Shown here: piece by piece, positions 34,404 through 47,101 of the stretch
How the letters are laid out: each line of letters opens with the position of its first letter
Position numbering within the stretch: the first letter of the stretch is position 1
Translations under genes and position numbers: made by a program
Source: Cinnamomum chago
Taxonomy: Eukaryota; Streptophyta; Magnoliopsida; Laurales; Lauraceae
Direction of reading: 5' to 3'
Assembly (NCBI GenBank): GCA_038049695.1
Contig: CP142452.1
Coordinates: 54,828,501 to 54,892,500 of the forward strand
Length of the DNA: 64,000 nucleotides
The notes under the pieces: generated by a model
What the model was told of the DNA's origin: nothing
Seen by the model: only the letters and a program-made list of their open reading frames with translations
The model's database searches: none

Positions 34404-34522
34404 TCCGATCGATCGGACGTTCAGACCGATCGATCGGACTGACTTTTAATTGTAAGGCTTTTTCAGCCGATCGATTGACCGATCGATCGGACCCTGTGCA
34501 GAAATTTTGGCCGATCGATCGG
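34404..34522 (+). repeat. Palindromic motif cluster in LTR C (CCGATCGATCGG)
   Basis: The perfect palindrome CCGATCGATCGG occurs at 34405-34416, 34426-34437, 34479-34490 and 34511-34522, with one degenerate copy (ccgatcgattg) at about 34467. The first copy extends to TCCGATCGATCGGA. The cluster lies about 0.87 kb downstream of the TATA-like box. Confidence 0.9.
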
Positions 34523-35779
34523 ACCAACGGTGAATTTTGAGATTTTTAATTTTTTTTTGGTTCTAGGTGGGACCTTGGCTACCCTTTTTGGACTGATTGG
34601 ACTATGTGTGAGATGTCTTGAGCCGACACTCCTCAAGGTTGATTCGGTTGCATCGAAGTTCAATCCATTTCAATCTTGAACGGGATGGAACGACGCGATA
34701 TCTTTTTTATATCTAAACACAAGTCTATTTCCTTGGTTATCGCTAATTCTATTCCTTTCGATGACTGAATCGGTTGCTCGATGTTTCCGGATTAATGTCA
34801 TGCCTAGGATGGACCGTTTATAATCTTGATTCTTGCTATTGTAACATCTAGTACTACCCATAAGCTCATTTTAAGTTTTGAAAGTAGTAAAAGTGCATAA
34901 GGAGCCCGGAATGTCTTCAAACTTGAGGAGTACCAAGTAATTATTGTAATCGACATACGGGACCCCTATTCACTTAAATAGATCTTGAAATCAATATTCT
35001 TCCCGAAATGGTATAGTGCATTATATTTCCTCATTTCCCGAGATTTGCATCACACGACTTGTTTCCCGAAAGCATTGAAGTTACTCTGGTAACAGTTATT
35101 GTCCCGAAGTGCATTGCACCACATGATATGTTAGTGTGCCCTTGAGCACCCCCGTCTTGCCCGTTTGATTATGTATTTGTACTTGATTTACTTGCATTGT
35201 CTCGATTGTATTTGACCTATGAGTCGGCACCACTAAGCTTGGATAACCTTGTTGGTCTGATCCACCGACTTGGAGATCCCCCTCTTGTCCCGCCAGCTGC
35301 AGCTTGGATCCCGCTACCCGGTTATTACCGTGGTCCCGTCCCGATACCCGGTTATTACCGTGGTCTTGTCCCGATACCGCAGATTGCTACTGTGGTCCCC
35401 GATGCCCGGCTCGCTACCGTGGTCATGTATAGTATATGTATATGCATTCATGAGATCCACTGTTTCTCCTCACCTCGAGTGACTGAGATCAGTGCCTAGT
35501 ATATGTATTTATATGAGATCCCCTGTTTCTCCTCACCTCGAGTGACTGAGATCAGGGCCTAGTTATTGCTCTATCGCTTTAGTGATAGAGGACTTAGCTT
35601 CGTGTGGTTGCCATCTTGCCAGTTCCCGATTCCTTGGATACCCGACATGTTTTATATTGTTTACTTGCTTTCCGATAAATGATTCGTTTCCTTTATGAAA
35701 GTTGTTATTTAAACAAGTGCTAATATTCTCCAATGTAAATTCAGTTATTATTATATTGTTTTCTGTCCTTTGTACCCGC

Positions 35780-36410
35780 ACATGTTTTAAATGAATGCCG
35801 GTTGGGTGAATAACCATGCTTTTACATATGTTCCATACGATCAATGATTTTGCTAGATTTATATGATTACACGTGTTTTAAAGGAATACCCGAATTGTTA
35901 AATATTCGTGCCTTGTTTTAAAGGACATTTGGTTTGTCAGATATCTATGTTTATACCTGTTTTTAAATGAATACCCGAATTGTTAAATACCCATGCTTTG
36001 AAATATGTTTCAAATGACACTTGTTTTGCCAGATCACTATGTTTATACCGGTTTCAAATGAATATCCGATTTGTTAAATATCCCTGCTTTGAGATATGTT
36101 TTAAATGAACATTAGTCTTGTCAGATTTCTTTGGTTACACCTGTTTTAAACGAACACTCGGTTTGTTAAATATCCGTGTTTTTACATATGTTTCAAATGG
36201 ACTTTGGTTTTGCCAGACTGCTATGGATACCTGATTTGTTGTATACTTGTGTTTTTACTTAAGTCTCAAATGAACGTTTGTTTTGTCAAACCACTATATT
36301 TATACATGTTTTAGACGAATACCCGATTGTCAAATATCTATGATTATAGATGATGTAAATGAATACATGTTTTATTAGATATTCATGTTTTACCCATGCT
36401 TGAGACGAAT
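35780..36410 (+). repeat. Minisatellite in LTR C, about 90-bp unit, 6-7 copies
   Basis: Each unit has gttttaaatgaatacccg, attgttaaatatccgtg, an acatatgtttcaaatgaac block and ttttgccagatcactatgtt. Divergence among units is substantial, so the array is older than a recent expansion. Confidence 0.82.
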
Positions 36411-37056
36411 ACATGTTTTGCCCGAGATCCATGATTTTGCACCCGTTTAATTATATGCAGCATTTGATCGATTAGCATGATTTATCATATGTTTTATTCT
36501 TTAGTATATTTGTGATCTTTTCATCCACCTGCCAGACCGTCGTGTCTGACCCACTACTTTTGGTACTCAGGTTCAGATTTCTTCGCCCCGAGTTGAGTGC
36601 TTTTGTTGGCTGTAGAGCCATGCCTTGCAGGTTGTTTTGTCGGCTATGTCATGTAGACATTGAGCTTGACATCGGAGCTACGTCACATTTGGGTAGTAGT
36701 TTATAGCTTATTGTTGTATGGCTTTTATTAGCCTTTTTCTTGGGATTCTTAATGAATGTACATTGATAATTGTAACTTGAACATATTTGGGAATGTAATA
36801 TCCTGTTACTGTCAGCTCTGTAATTTATTGTGATGGTTACTCCAGTCTGATATGATTTTTGATATAATAGCTATGTGCTAAAGGTTGAGTGCGACGCGGA
36901 ATCCGATGGCCACGGACTTCGGGTCGCAACGCCACAAATGCTTCCGCAAAATATTCAGAATGTGTTGTCTTCACACACGCGGATCTTGGGAGAAGTAAAA
37001 TATATTTATGCTTAATCCCATTCCCGCCCCCGAGGTTCCGGTTCGGGGGCGTGACA

Positions 37057-37145
37057 TTTAAGTTGTTGGCATTGGATATGGATGTGAGGACCCCCACCTT
37101 ATCTCTTATAGTAAGGTGAGAGCATCTCTCATAGGAGGATCTCCC

Positions 37146-37178
<33 letters not shown>

Positions 37179-38009
37179 ATACATATTTATATGTATGTGT
37201 ATATCTATGTATATATATATATATATATGTAGGTACGTACATATATACATATAATACATGGGAAATTCTAAAAAACGCCCCACTTAAATAACGCCCCATT
37301 TTTCACCCCTTTTATTTTTTGTCATGGGGCCCATGTTGATTCAATCTAATCTTTTAACACACACTACCCCCCATGAATAGTCATAAGTCCTAGTTTGACA
37401 CTCATCCAACTTTTCCTGGCATTAGGATTGAAATCATGATAAAATGATGCCTCTAAACCATTAAATCTTAGGGCCATCGATCAAAAGGTTAGGATGATCT
37501 TATGGACTAAAGATTTTACATATAGGCATGTCTCATATGGATCTTTCCATCCAATGGACTTTCATGACCATCATGCCTCCCGGTGGGCCTAACTAGGAAG
37601 GGTGTTTTCTCCTAAAAAATGCTCGGCTGCTATGTAGCGCTCCCCATATATATATGAACAGGGCTCTCCTAAGTTGAAACTTACCTTATCCTAAGCTAGA
37701 ATAGTGCTGGTCCCACAAATAAAAACTGATTATATCTATTTTTTGCATGATGCAACTGAAAAATCCAGTTCTGATTGGATTTATCTTGATTTTGGAGATG
37801 ATCATCATGCAAAAAGCAACAATAATCGACTTTGATTTGTGGGACCAGCGCTGTTTCAGCTTAGAATAAAATAAGCTTCTGCCTAAGAGAGCTGACCCCT
37901 ATATATATATATGAGAGATGCTCTTGTGAGAGAATCTCTCACCTTACTATGAGAGATAAGATGGGGGTCATCACATTTAAGTTGTAGGCATTGGATATAG
38001 ATCTGAGGG
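37057..38009. other. Duplicated block, copy 1: MITEs and GT/TA microsatellite
   Basis: It contains a half foldback MITE (37057-37135), a (TA/TG)n microsatellite (37144-37250), a block from catgggaaattctaaaaaac to gctatgtagcgctcccc, a 240-bp MITE and another foldback MITE half (37905-38009). The same order recurs at 39832-42351 and 47102-47188, interrupted there by two solo LTRs. Confidence 0.85.
37659..37899. mobile_element. Inverted-repeat MITE, about 240 bp
   Basis: The left arm (gggctctcctaagttgaaac ... gctggtcccacaaat) is complementary to the right arm (atttgtgggaccagcgctgt ... taagagagctgacccc). TA-rich flanks leave the TSD ambiguous. The duplicate copy is at 42086-42326. Confidence 0.75.
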
Positions 38010-39433
38010 TGTAAAACCCCGACTCCTAATTTTCGTGATTAGTGTATTTTTAGCCGTGAGTTAGTTTTCTAAGTGAGACTTGAGCCTAATCGAGTTGGTT
38101 TGTAGATTAGAATAGCTTTTCCATAGCTTTTGGGAATTTTGAGAGCCATCAGACCCAATTTGGCAGCTTAGGGACGCCTTGGGTTACATGTGTCAGTGTG
38201 GGGGGATTATTCTTGATTATGAAAAATTCCAACTTTTATTTCTTTTGATAGGTCAAATTAGCCCCAACAACTTTTGTGTTCACATCGACCCCATTCGAAG
38301 CTAAAAAAAATCAGTTTTTTAGCCCTAAGGGTAAAACAGCCTTTTCACATTGAAATATGAGCCCAAATTTTGAAATTCCAGAACCATGTCAAAAATATAC
38401 TTTTAAAAAACTAGATTTTATGAGTATCATTTTAGTCTTCTTCGCTGAGTCAATCCAAGACCCATAAAGCCTAGTTCCTAGCCCACGAAGAGTTTTAAGT
38501 TGTGGGCCCACCATCATCAACTTACTTAAGCCCATCTTCTTACTTTTCTCTCCATTTCCTTCCCCAAACGAGACTTTGTTGCAGGAACTCAGCTGAACTC
38601 CTTTCTCTTCTTCCCTTGCCCATTCCTCTCTCAAAATCCCACCAAACACTTGCCAACTAGAGGCTTGATCTCTCAATTCTCTTCCCGAGCTCTCTAGCTA
38701 CCTATAGATGCCATTTTTATGCAAAACAAAGGTGGGAAGCCCTCGATTTGAACTCTTTCTTGCTGGTTTCAGGTCCTTCGGGTATGAGACCTCTTTTCCA
38801 CCTTTAGATTATGATAGAGCAACCCTTGGAGGCCTAGCATTTCAACATGTAAGACCCAATTCCTCTTCTTGATTATTTTCCATTTGTGAGCCATTTTCTT
38901 AATATGTTTTTGGGGTTTTATTTTATAGGTTTGCTATTGTTTAATTGGCGAGATTAGAGAGTGATCTTGGAATGATAGAGACCAAGCCAAGTGACTGACA
39001 TAGTTTGTTCTTGTGCATGTTACTGATTTTGGGTATTTTGGTTCTAAAACATGTTTTCCATCTATTATATGCTTAATTGATCATGTTGATTATCTAGTTT
39101 TTGGCTATTAGCATCAACCATATATTTACAAGTCATGTATTTCACTCTTATGTTCCCTTGAATCTTTCCCTAGTATAATTAAATTCTGATTTTTTTCACA
39201 TGATCATGGATTTGGACTTGATGATTTTATGAAAATGATGGAAAATGGATGTTTTATTTAAGAATGATGAATTTTTGGCTTTGAAATTGTTGAACAATGG
39301 GAAGTTTTAGGAGAGCATGTAGGCTCTGGAAATGTAAGTAAACGGTCTGATAATGGAAAGCATTTAATCTAAAAAAAAAATTTAGTCTTTTCCTAAAATT
39401 CTGAGTTAGAAACCATAAGGCTTTCAAATTTGT
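38010..39433 (+). mobile_element. Gypsy LTR A, truncated copy at duplication junction
   Basis: It starts TGTAAAACCCCGACTCC at the same GAGGG site (38005-38009) as the complete solo LTR A at 47189. It follows that LTR to ctttcaaatttgt at 39433, then stops abruptly. It retains about 577 bp (roughly 38180-38755, including the TATA region near 38520) that are deleted from the 47189 copy. Confidence 0.88.
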
Positions 39434-39579
39434 AAAGACTCAAAACTCAAGACTCATCTAACTCATCTATAAAGAACTAATAAGCATTAATTATCATAAT
39501 TAGTAACTAGGTATAATTAAATTAGCTAAATCATACTTAATTAGTACTAATTAAATTGAAATTGGGTCGGGGTGTAACA
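39434..39579 (-). mobile_element. Duplication junction plus terminal fragment of LTR B
   Basis: Eight bases of unmatched sequence (39434-39441) separate truncated LTR A from 39442-39579. That fragment matches 32577-32714, the end of LTR B, down to gggtcgg.gtgtaaca and the following tatatgtatatg. The abrupt join of two LTR families marks the boundary between tandem copies. Confidence 0.85.
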
Positions 39580-40291
39580 TATATGTATATGTATTATATA
39601 TATGTATATGTAAGGAGATGCTCCTATGAGAGATATCTCTCACCTTATATGAGAGATATGGGTGGGGACCCTCACATTTAAGTTGTTTGCATTGGATATG
39701 AGGGTCCCCACCCAATCTCTCCTATAAGGTGAGAGATAACTCTCATAGGAGCATAACTCTCATAGGAGCATGCTCCTATGAGAGTTATCTCTCACCTTAT
39801 AGGAGAGATTGGGGTGGGGGCCCTCACATTTAAGTTGTTGGCATTGGATATGGATGTGATGGCCCCTCACCTTATCTCTCATAGTAAGGTGAGAGCATCT
39901 CTCATAGGAGGATCTCCTTATATATATATGTGTGTGTGTGTGCGTGTGCGTATATATATATATATATATGTATATGTATGTGTATATCTATGTGTATATA
40001 TATGTACATACATACATATATATACATGCATATAATTCATGGGAAATTCTAAAAAATGCCCCACCCTTTTTTCGCCCCTTTTATTTTTTGTCATGGGGCC
40101 CATGTTGATTCAATCTAATCTTTTAACACACATTACCCCCCATGAATAGTCACAAGTCCTAGTTTGACACTCATCCAACTTTTCCTGGCCGTGGGATTGA
40201 AATCATGATAAAATGATGCCTTTAAACCATTAAATCTTAGGGCCATCGACCAAAAGGTTAGGATGATCTTATGGACTAAAGATTTTACATA
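39580..40291. other. Duplicated block, copy 2: foldback MITEs and microsatellite
   Basis: It corresponds to 32715-33031 joined directly to 37057-37530, so it lacks solo LTR C and shows the empty site (ccctcacatttaagttgttggc near 39830). It includes extra inverted gctcctatgagagtta/taactctcataggagc units (39730-39800) and a (TG/TA)n run at 39918-40026. Confidence 0.82.
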
Positions 40292-40296
40292 TAGGC

Positions 40297-41949
40297 TGTT
40301 GGAAGTAGGTGGGCCTCTAGGATAGGTTTTTAAAACTTTTGACCCATTTGACTCAAGGATCAAGTATCAAGAAGGCTATAAAACCCAATCCAGAATCCAT
40401 GTCCTCAATCTCAGCCATCATAATCAGTAAATAAACCTATCTATAAGATAGAATAGCAACCAACAAGCATCCATAAAATCTACAACATGCAAGGAAGTAG
40501 ATTATACCTTAGGAGCCCGATTGTGCTCTGATGGAGAAGTTGCGTCTTTCTTTGATGATGAAACTCTTTCACGTATCAAACAAGAATCTCCAAGACCTAT
40601 TGATCTTCCACGCTATGACCCTCTATCGGATCTCTTTTCTCAAGAAGATGGGTGGAATCTCCAAAAGAAAATCCTACTAGAAACTCGAAGGAACTAGAAG
40701 AGAACTAGAAGAGAGAGAAGAGGAGGAAGATACATGTAACAACTTGCAAAAGGGAGGGCTGGGCGTGCACTCTATTGGCTGGATGTCCAAGGGGTGTATT
40801 CCCCTTTAAATAGCCCTCAAACCTCCTCTTAAGACTCTCTTACTAATTACATTAGAAGTCACACTTCCACACAAATTAGTAGCTTACTATTGCCACTATT
40901 AGAAGTCCCACTTCAAATAGAAATAGTAACTTTCTAATTCCTTCCTTTTAGAGTTCAAGTAAGATAGTAACTTTCTAATATCTTGGGCTAGCATGGGGAC
41001 CACTAGGGATTCCTTAGAAAGCTGGCTCCAACTAGGATTCACAACCCCACATTTCATGTGCAATCCAGGCCCATAGTTAATTGCAAATAACACCACTATA
41101 TAAACGCAATTGCACTCCAGTCTTAGAAATAAATTACAATGAAGACCCTAAACCTCCCAATTACCACAAGTAGGCCCCTCTATCAATATCCATGGATCAA
41201 ACGGAATAAATATGTCTCATCCAATCTTAGATCCACATCTTATTATCTTTGAGCCCAATTAATCATAATGTTCATCGGTACCATCCAATTAACTCTTAAT
41301 GGAGATGGGGTGCACACTTACTAATGACAAATCCATTAATTGGCACAAAGGGGATAATATAGATAGATTACATCTTGACCATTGGATGTTCCCACAGTCC
41401 TACTACCACGTACCCAAGATACCGAGGTGTTGACCTACAGTTGGCCTCACTCATTGGTGACTCAAACTAAATGAATAGACAGAAACTTGAGTTCATTAAT
41501 TTCTTAGAATTGAGAGCCTATTGCTAGGGAATTATGAGAGCAGACCTTAAAATCGAGCAGTATTCATAAGGTGCTTTTCATGGTCTTTCAATACATCCAA
41601 TGTACCATCACTATGATCCAGAATCTTACATTCTGATGATCGAGACAAATCACACTATCTCATAGTGATCAAAGTGCTGCAACCTTATCAGATGAGATGC
41701 TCAGTCTCATCAATGGTTGTTAATATATTTTTAAGTATAAGATTTGCCAACACATCTCCCTTATATGGATCTCATTCATATACATATATCACATCTAATA
41801 TACTAATGGGACCCTGTTTATCTCATGAACCATTATGTCATATGTATTGGTTATGTGCGTTAAGTAATAAAATACCATTCCTCTCATGAAGGAAAGAAAT
41901 TAATCAATTTATTATATCAACTGATGGATTGAGACCACACAATCTAACA
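40297..41949 (-). mobile_element. Solo copia-type LTR, 1.65 kb
   Basis: It runs from TGTTGGAAGTAGGTGG to CACACAATCTAACA and is flanked by a perfect 5-bp TSD, TAGGC (40292-40296, 41950-41954). The empty site is visible in copy 1 at about 37525 (acatataggcatg). Minus orientation is inferred from the paired LTR at 42357-47101, which is its reverse complement. No internal region remains. Confidence 0.93.
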
Positions 41950-42085
41950 TAGGCATGCCTCATGTGGATCTTTCCATCCAATGGACTTTCATGACCATCA
42001 TGCCTCCCGGTGGGCCTAACTAGGAAGGGCGTTTTCTCCTGAAAAATGCTCGGTCGCTGTGTAGCGCTCCCCATATATATATGAG

Positions 42086-42326
42086 CAGGGCTCTCCTAAG
42101 CTGAAGCTTACCTTATCCTAAGCTAGAATAGTGCTGGTCCCACAAATAAAAGTTGATTATATCTATTTTTCGCATGATGTTATCGGAAAATCCAGTTCTG
42201 ATTTGATTTATCTTGATTTTGGAGACGACCATCATGCAAAAAAAAATGATAATCGACTTTGATTTGTGGGATCAGCGCTGTTTCAACTTAGGATAAGATA
42301 AGCTTCTGCCTAAGAGAGCTGACCCA
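42086..42326. mobile_element. Inverted-repeat MITE, copy 2
   Basis: Second copy of the MITE at 37659-37899, with scattered substitutions. It lies just left of the second copia solo LTR. Confidence 0.75.
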
Positions 42327-43052
42327 TATATATATATATATGGGAGATGCTCTTATTGTTAGATTGTATGGTCTCAATCCATCAGTTGATGTAATAAATT
42401 GATTAATTTCTTTATTTATCAATAGAATCATGATTTCCTTTCATGAGATGAATGGTGTTTTATTACTTAATGCACGAACAAATACATATAACATAATGGT
42501 TTATGAGATGAACCGGGTCCCATTAGTATATTAGATGTGATATATGTATATGGATGAGATCCACACACGGGAGATATGTGTCACAAATCTTATATTTAAA
42601 AATATCTTCATAACCATTGATGAGACTGTGCATCTCATCTGATAAGGTTGCAACACTTTTATCACTATGAGATGGTGTGATTTGTCTCGATCATCAGAAT
42701 GGAAGATTATGGATCACAGTGCTGGTACATTAGATGTATTGAAGGACCATGAGAAGCACCTTATGAATACTGTCTCGATTTTAAGGTCTGCTCTCATAAT
42801 TCCCTAGCAATAGACTCTCAATCCTGAGACATTGATGAGCTCAAGTTTCTATCTATTCATTTTCTTTGAGTCACCAATGAGTGAGGCCAACTGTAGGTCA
42901 ACACCTTGGTGTCTTGAGTACGTGGTAGTATGACTATGGGAACATCCAATGGTCAAGATGAAATCTATCTATATTATCTCATTGTGTCAATTAATGGATT
43001 TATCATTAGTAAGTGTGCACCCATCTCGATTAAGAGTTAATTGGATGGTGTC

Positions 43053-46000
43053 TGTCTTGACCCCGAACTGGGAATCCTAATCCGGGATCGGGATCGCGGT
43101 GATTGTTGTGTAAGTGAAGTGTCGCTTTTATTTATTTAATTTCCCACAGGTGTCCGCGGTGAGGATTTCACATCAATACAATAAATGTTTCTGTTTAAAT
43201 GCGGAAGCGTGTAGTAAATCAAATGATAATTCATTTCTATTCACAAGATAAATCACATGTATAACCAAGTATCAAAATGAGCAATGATCATTAGTGCTTT
43301 CCCAAAAGTAAAGTTAAAGTTTACAAAAGATCATTTAATTACATTCCCAAAAATAGAGGCCAACAAAGGCCAATATAAACAAAATACCAATCCCCAAAGG
43401 AATGGTTAAAAGTTTCCTCACAATGTTACGTCTTTCATAGCAATCGAATGTCTACACGACATCATTAGCATGCCACTCAACTAGGCGCTGCGGTTCACCG
43501 ACCGCTTCCTTAAGCTCCGTCTCGGGGTAGGCAATATCCGAACCTGAGTACCAAAGAGTGGGTCAAACACGACGGTTTGGCAAACAGGTGAAAAGACAAA
43601 ACAAATAAAACATAACAAATACATTTACCTTTAAAAGCATTTAAACATGTTCGATCAATAACTTTCATGAAGGAATCAAACCATTTAATGAAAACATTAG
43701 CACAGTGTGAAAACATGTATGGGTATCCAAGGAAATCGGGAAATAAGCAAGTTGGCAACCACACGAAGCTAAGTCCTCTATCACTAAAGTGACAGAGCAA
43801 TAACTAGGCACTGATCTCAATCACTCGAGGTGAGGAGAAATAGTAGATCTTATAAATATATATACATATACTATACATGACCACGGTAGCGAGCCGGGCA
43901 TCGGGAACCACAGTAGCAATCTACGGCATCGGGACAAGACCATGGTGAAAACTGGGTAGCGGGATCCAAACTGTAGTTGGCGGGACAAGATGGGGATCTC
44001 CAAGTCAGTGGATCAGACCGACAAGGTTATCCAAGCTTAGTGGTGCCGACTCATGGGTCAAATAACAAATCGAGACATGTGCAAGTAAATCAAGTGCAAG
44101 TAAATAAACGGGCGGCAAGAATGCTCAAAGGCATAACTGTCATTTCATGTCGGGCAATACATTTCGGGACAAGTAACTGTTACTAGTGTAACTTCAATGC
44201 TTTCGGGAAAACAAGTCATGTAATGTACATTTCGGGCATAAGAAAATACAATGACCTATTACAATTTCAGGCAAAGTATCGATTTCAAGATTTATTTAAG
44301 GTGAATAGGGGTCCCGTATGTCAATCTAATAACCACATGGTACTCCCTGAGTTTGGAGACATTCCGGGCTCCTTACCCACGTCGGTAATTTCAAAACTTC
44401 GATGAATCTTCGTGATGTAGTTTTTCCCTCAAACGGATCCATACATATCTCCAGGTGAATAGTCCCCATCATTCTCTAAAAGGGTGCGCAAATGATTGGG
44501 ACCAAAACCAGCTTCATTTCAGGGTTCCTGGGTGATTTCGATTACCTAGCGGTCAGCCGCCGCTGGGTTCGGTGGTTAGCCTCTGGCTGACCGCGTGGCT
44601 GACCGCAGTTCACCTGATAGAAAACAGGTTACTAGAAATGTAACTGAAATGGTTCAGTTGGATAACGGTTAGCCGCTGATGGGTTCGACGATTAGCCGCT
44701 GGCTAACCGTAAGGCTGACCGCGTGGCTTCAGGAGAAAAATGCAACTCTCTCGAAAAGTGACCACGACTGTGCTGTTATCTGGCGGTTAGCCACCAGTCA
44801 CCAGACGGCTAGCTGACAGGTAACCGCCAGCTGACCGCCAGGTGCGGAAAAGCCCTTCTACGATCAGATTTGAGCTCTTTCCCTCCTCAAACCACTCTCC
44901 TCACTTCCCATTTATTTCCTGCAACAAAAGTGAGCTATAAGCTCCTCCAATACACCTTTCAACACTTCTCCACGACTCCAAATTTCACAAACATCCAACC
45001 CAACACCTCCATCCTTTCACATTCAATCACCAAAGAGAGAAGAAACTCACAACCATAAAAACTCATTTGAGCTATAATCAAGAGAAAAAAAAGAATTATC
45101 TATCACATTTTTAAGACAATAAATGAGTTAGCAAAACTCTTTAATGAGCCTTTATTTCTAATCAATGCAAGTTAATAAATGTGAACATAAATGACAAAAC
45201 CAACACATTCTTCATAAAACCATTAAATGCTCAAACTATAATTTCAACCACTTGCCTTGGGCCTTTTAATCAAGAATCAAGCCTAAACACTATTCCAAAT
45301 CCAAGTCCAAAGCTACAAGCGAAACCCCCAAAACAAACCCTAAAATGGGTCAAACAAAGAAATAAAAGGAGAGAACTTTCAATAATGGAGATGGAGCTTC
45401 TCTAGGGTCACAAGGACACATATCTAGGAGATGGAGATTATCACTTACTTGTAAGGTCCTCTAATGGTAAGAGTTAGCTCAATGAAAATCTTGGAATGTG
45501 AGGTTTTCTTCACAAATGGTATCAAGAGGTAGCCTTCAAGATGAGGAAGAGAACGATGAAGTCCATTTTGATGTTGGTGCAAGTTTGGTGGGAGGTGTTG
45601 AGATGAAGAGAGCAAGAAGGAGAGGGAAATATGGGAGAAGAAACCCTAGGCTGAGTTGTGCTGGAAAAATGGAGAAGGGAAGATGAGATCTCCTCTTATA
45701 AGCAATTGGAGTTGGGTCCCACCACTTAAAAAACTTGTTGGGCTGAAATCATGTCTTTCGGGACTTCTAATGAATTCAACGAAGAAGGAAGAAATGATCG
45801 CCGAAATATCTAGTTTCCAAAAAGTATATGTTTCGCGGGTTTCGGGGTCTCGAACGGGCACGGGATCAACATGAAAGTTGTAGGGATTAAAAATACAATT
45901 AAAACAGGATTTAAACAATGAATGCAAGAATCTCCGATAAATCCCCAAGCACATGCAAAGTCATAAAAATGAACCCCCAAAGGGCCCTACTAATCACAAA

Positions 46001-46133
46001 GCAATCAAAATCTCCCCAAAACTATAACAAAAGCTATTCCAAACCCAACTTAGTCCAAGACTACTAATCACGCTTAAGACTAACACACGACTTAATTAAC
46101 ACTAATCGGGTTCACTCAGGTCGGGGTCTTACA
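43053..46133 (-). mobile_element. Gypsy LTR (3.08 kb) nested in copia LTR
   Basis: On the plus strand it runs from TGTCTTGACCCCGAACTGG to GGTCGGGGTCTTACA. Its reverse complement starts TGTAAGACCCCGACC and matches LTR 7539-10716, including the gtgaacccgattagtgttaa segment and the GCGGCTAACCGC cluster. The flanks are GTGTC and ATATT. From the empty site inferred from the sister LTR they could be a decayed 5-bp TSD (GTATC), but this is weak. No internal sequence or second LTR is seen. Confidence 0.85.
44540..44840 (-). repeat. Palindromic motif cluster in nested gypsy LTR
   Basis: Repeated agcggtcagccgc, ggttagccgctgg, ggctaaccgt and ggctgaccgcg words occur in three sub-blocks, matching in reverse the cluster at 8895-9175. 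Divergence between the two clusters is higher than in the flanking LTR by eye. Confidence 0.7.
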
Positions 46134-47101
46134 ATATTGATGATCACTGTGAGATGTGGATCTAAGATTGGATGGGACAGATTTATTCCAATTGATCCAT
46201 GGATAATGATGGAGGGTCTACTTGTGGTAATGTGGAAGTTTAGGTTCTTCATTGTAATTTATTTCTAAGACTGGAGTGCAATTGCATTTATATAGTGGTG
46301 TTATTTGCAATTAACTGTGGGCCCGGATTGCACATGAGATGTGGGGTCGCGGTGTCCCAGTTGAAGCCAGCTTTCTAAGGAATCCCTAGTGGTCTCCACG
46401 CTAGCCTAAGTTATTAGAAAGATACTAATCTTACTTGAACTCCAAAAGGAAGGAATTAGAAAGTTGTTATTTCTATTTGAAGAAGTGAGACTTCTAATTG
46501 TGGTAATAGTAAGTTACTAATTTGTGTGGAAGTGAGACTTCTTATTCAATTAGTAAGAGAGAAAGAATAGGAGGTTGCTTGAGGGCTTTATAAGGCGAAA
46601 TAAACCCTTGGACGTCCATAACAAGATCCCACGCCCAAAACACCCTTTGTGCAAGAGTTGCACATCTCTCATCTTCTTCTCTTTCTTCTAGTTCTTTTCT
46701 AGTTTCCTTGGAGTTTCTAGTAGGGTTTTCTCTTGGAGATCCCACCCATCTTCTTGAGAAAAGAGATTCTGATACGGATCATAGCGTGGAAGATCAAAAG
46801 GTCTTGGAGATTCCAAGTTGATAAGTGAAAGCGTTTCATCATTAAAGAAAGATGCAACTTCTCCATTAGAGCACAACCGAGCTCCAAAGGTATAATCTAC
46901 TTCCTTGCATGTTGTAGATTTTTATAGATGCTTATTGGCTGCTGTATTATCTTCTTGATAGGTTTATTTATTGATCATGATGGCTGAGATTGAGGACATG
47001 GATCCTGGATTGGGATTTATAGTCTTCTAGATAGTTGATCCCTGAGTCAAGTGGGTCAAAAGTTTTGAAAACCTCTCCATAAGGCCCACCTATTTCCAAC
47101 A

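Larger units (their letters stand above)
33032..37056 (+). mobile_element. Solo gypsy LTR, family C, 4.0 kb
   Basis: It runs from TGTGAGAACCCGACCCC to GGTTCGGGGGCGTGACA and is flanked by a perfect 5-bp TSD, TTTAA (33027-33031, 37057-37061). It is inserted in the loop of a foldback MITE (cctcacatttaa|gttgttggcattgg), and the uninterrupted site is visible at about 39830. A TATA-like cttataaaggg lies at about 33541, 509 bp from the start. Long stretches align with the LTRs at 5645-7378 and 7539-10716, but a 0.65-kb minisatellite and a different palindrome cluster set it apart. No internal region remains. Confidence 0.93.
42357..47101 (+). mobile_element. Solo copia-type LTR, split by a nested gypsy LTR
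   Basis: It begins TGTTAGATTGTATGG at 42357 and ends CACCTATTTCCAACA at 47101. The flanks CTTAT (42352-42356) and CTTGT (47102-47106) are a 5-bp TSD with one mismatch; copy 1 has cttgt uninterrupted at about 37922. Removing the insert at 43053-46133 leaves about 1,664 bp, which matches the 1,653-bp solo LTR at 40297-41949 in reverse. A TATA-like gctttataagg at about 46585 supports plus orientation. Confidence 0.9.

Noticed and set aside
34404-34522. CRISPR-like array
   Set aside because: The repeats are 12-14-bp palindromes with irregular spacers inside a plant LTR; no Cas-type context and wrong repeat length.
35197-35499. Recurrent Pro-rich frames at corresponding LTR positions (6319-6606, 9743-10060, 35197-35499, 43821-44003)
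   Set aside because: They are conserved only as LTR DNA; reading frames and stops differ between copies, so they are not coding.
36837-37283. 148-codon minus-strand frame
   Set aside because: It crosses the LTR C end, a MITE and a dinucleotide microsatellite, so it cannot be one gene.
43048-46138. Clean TSD for the nested gypsy LTR
   Set aside because: GTGTC and ATATT do not match; a decayed GTATC is possible but not demonstrable.
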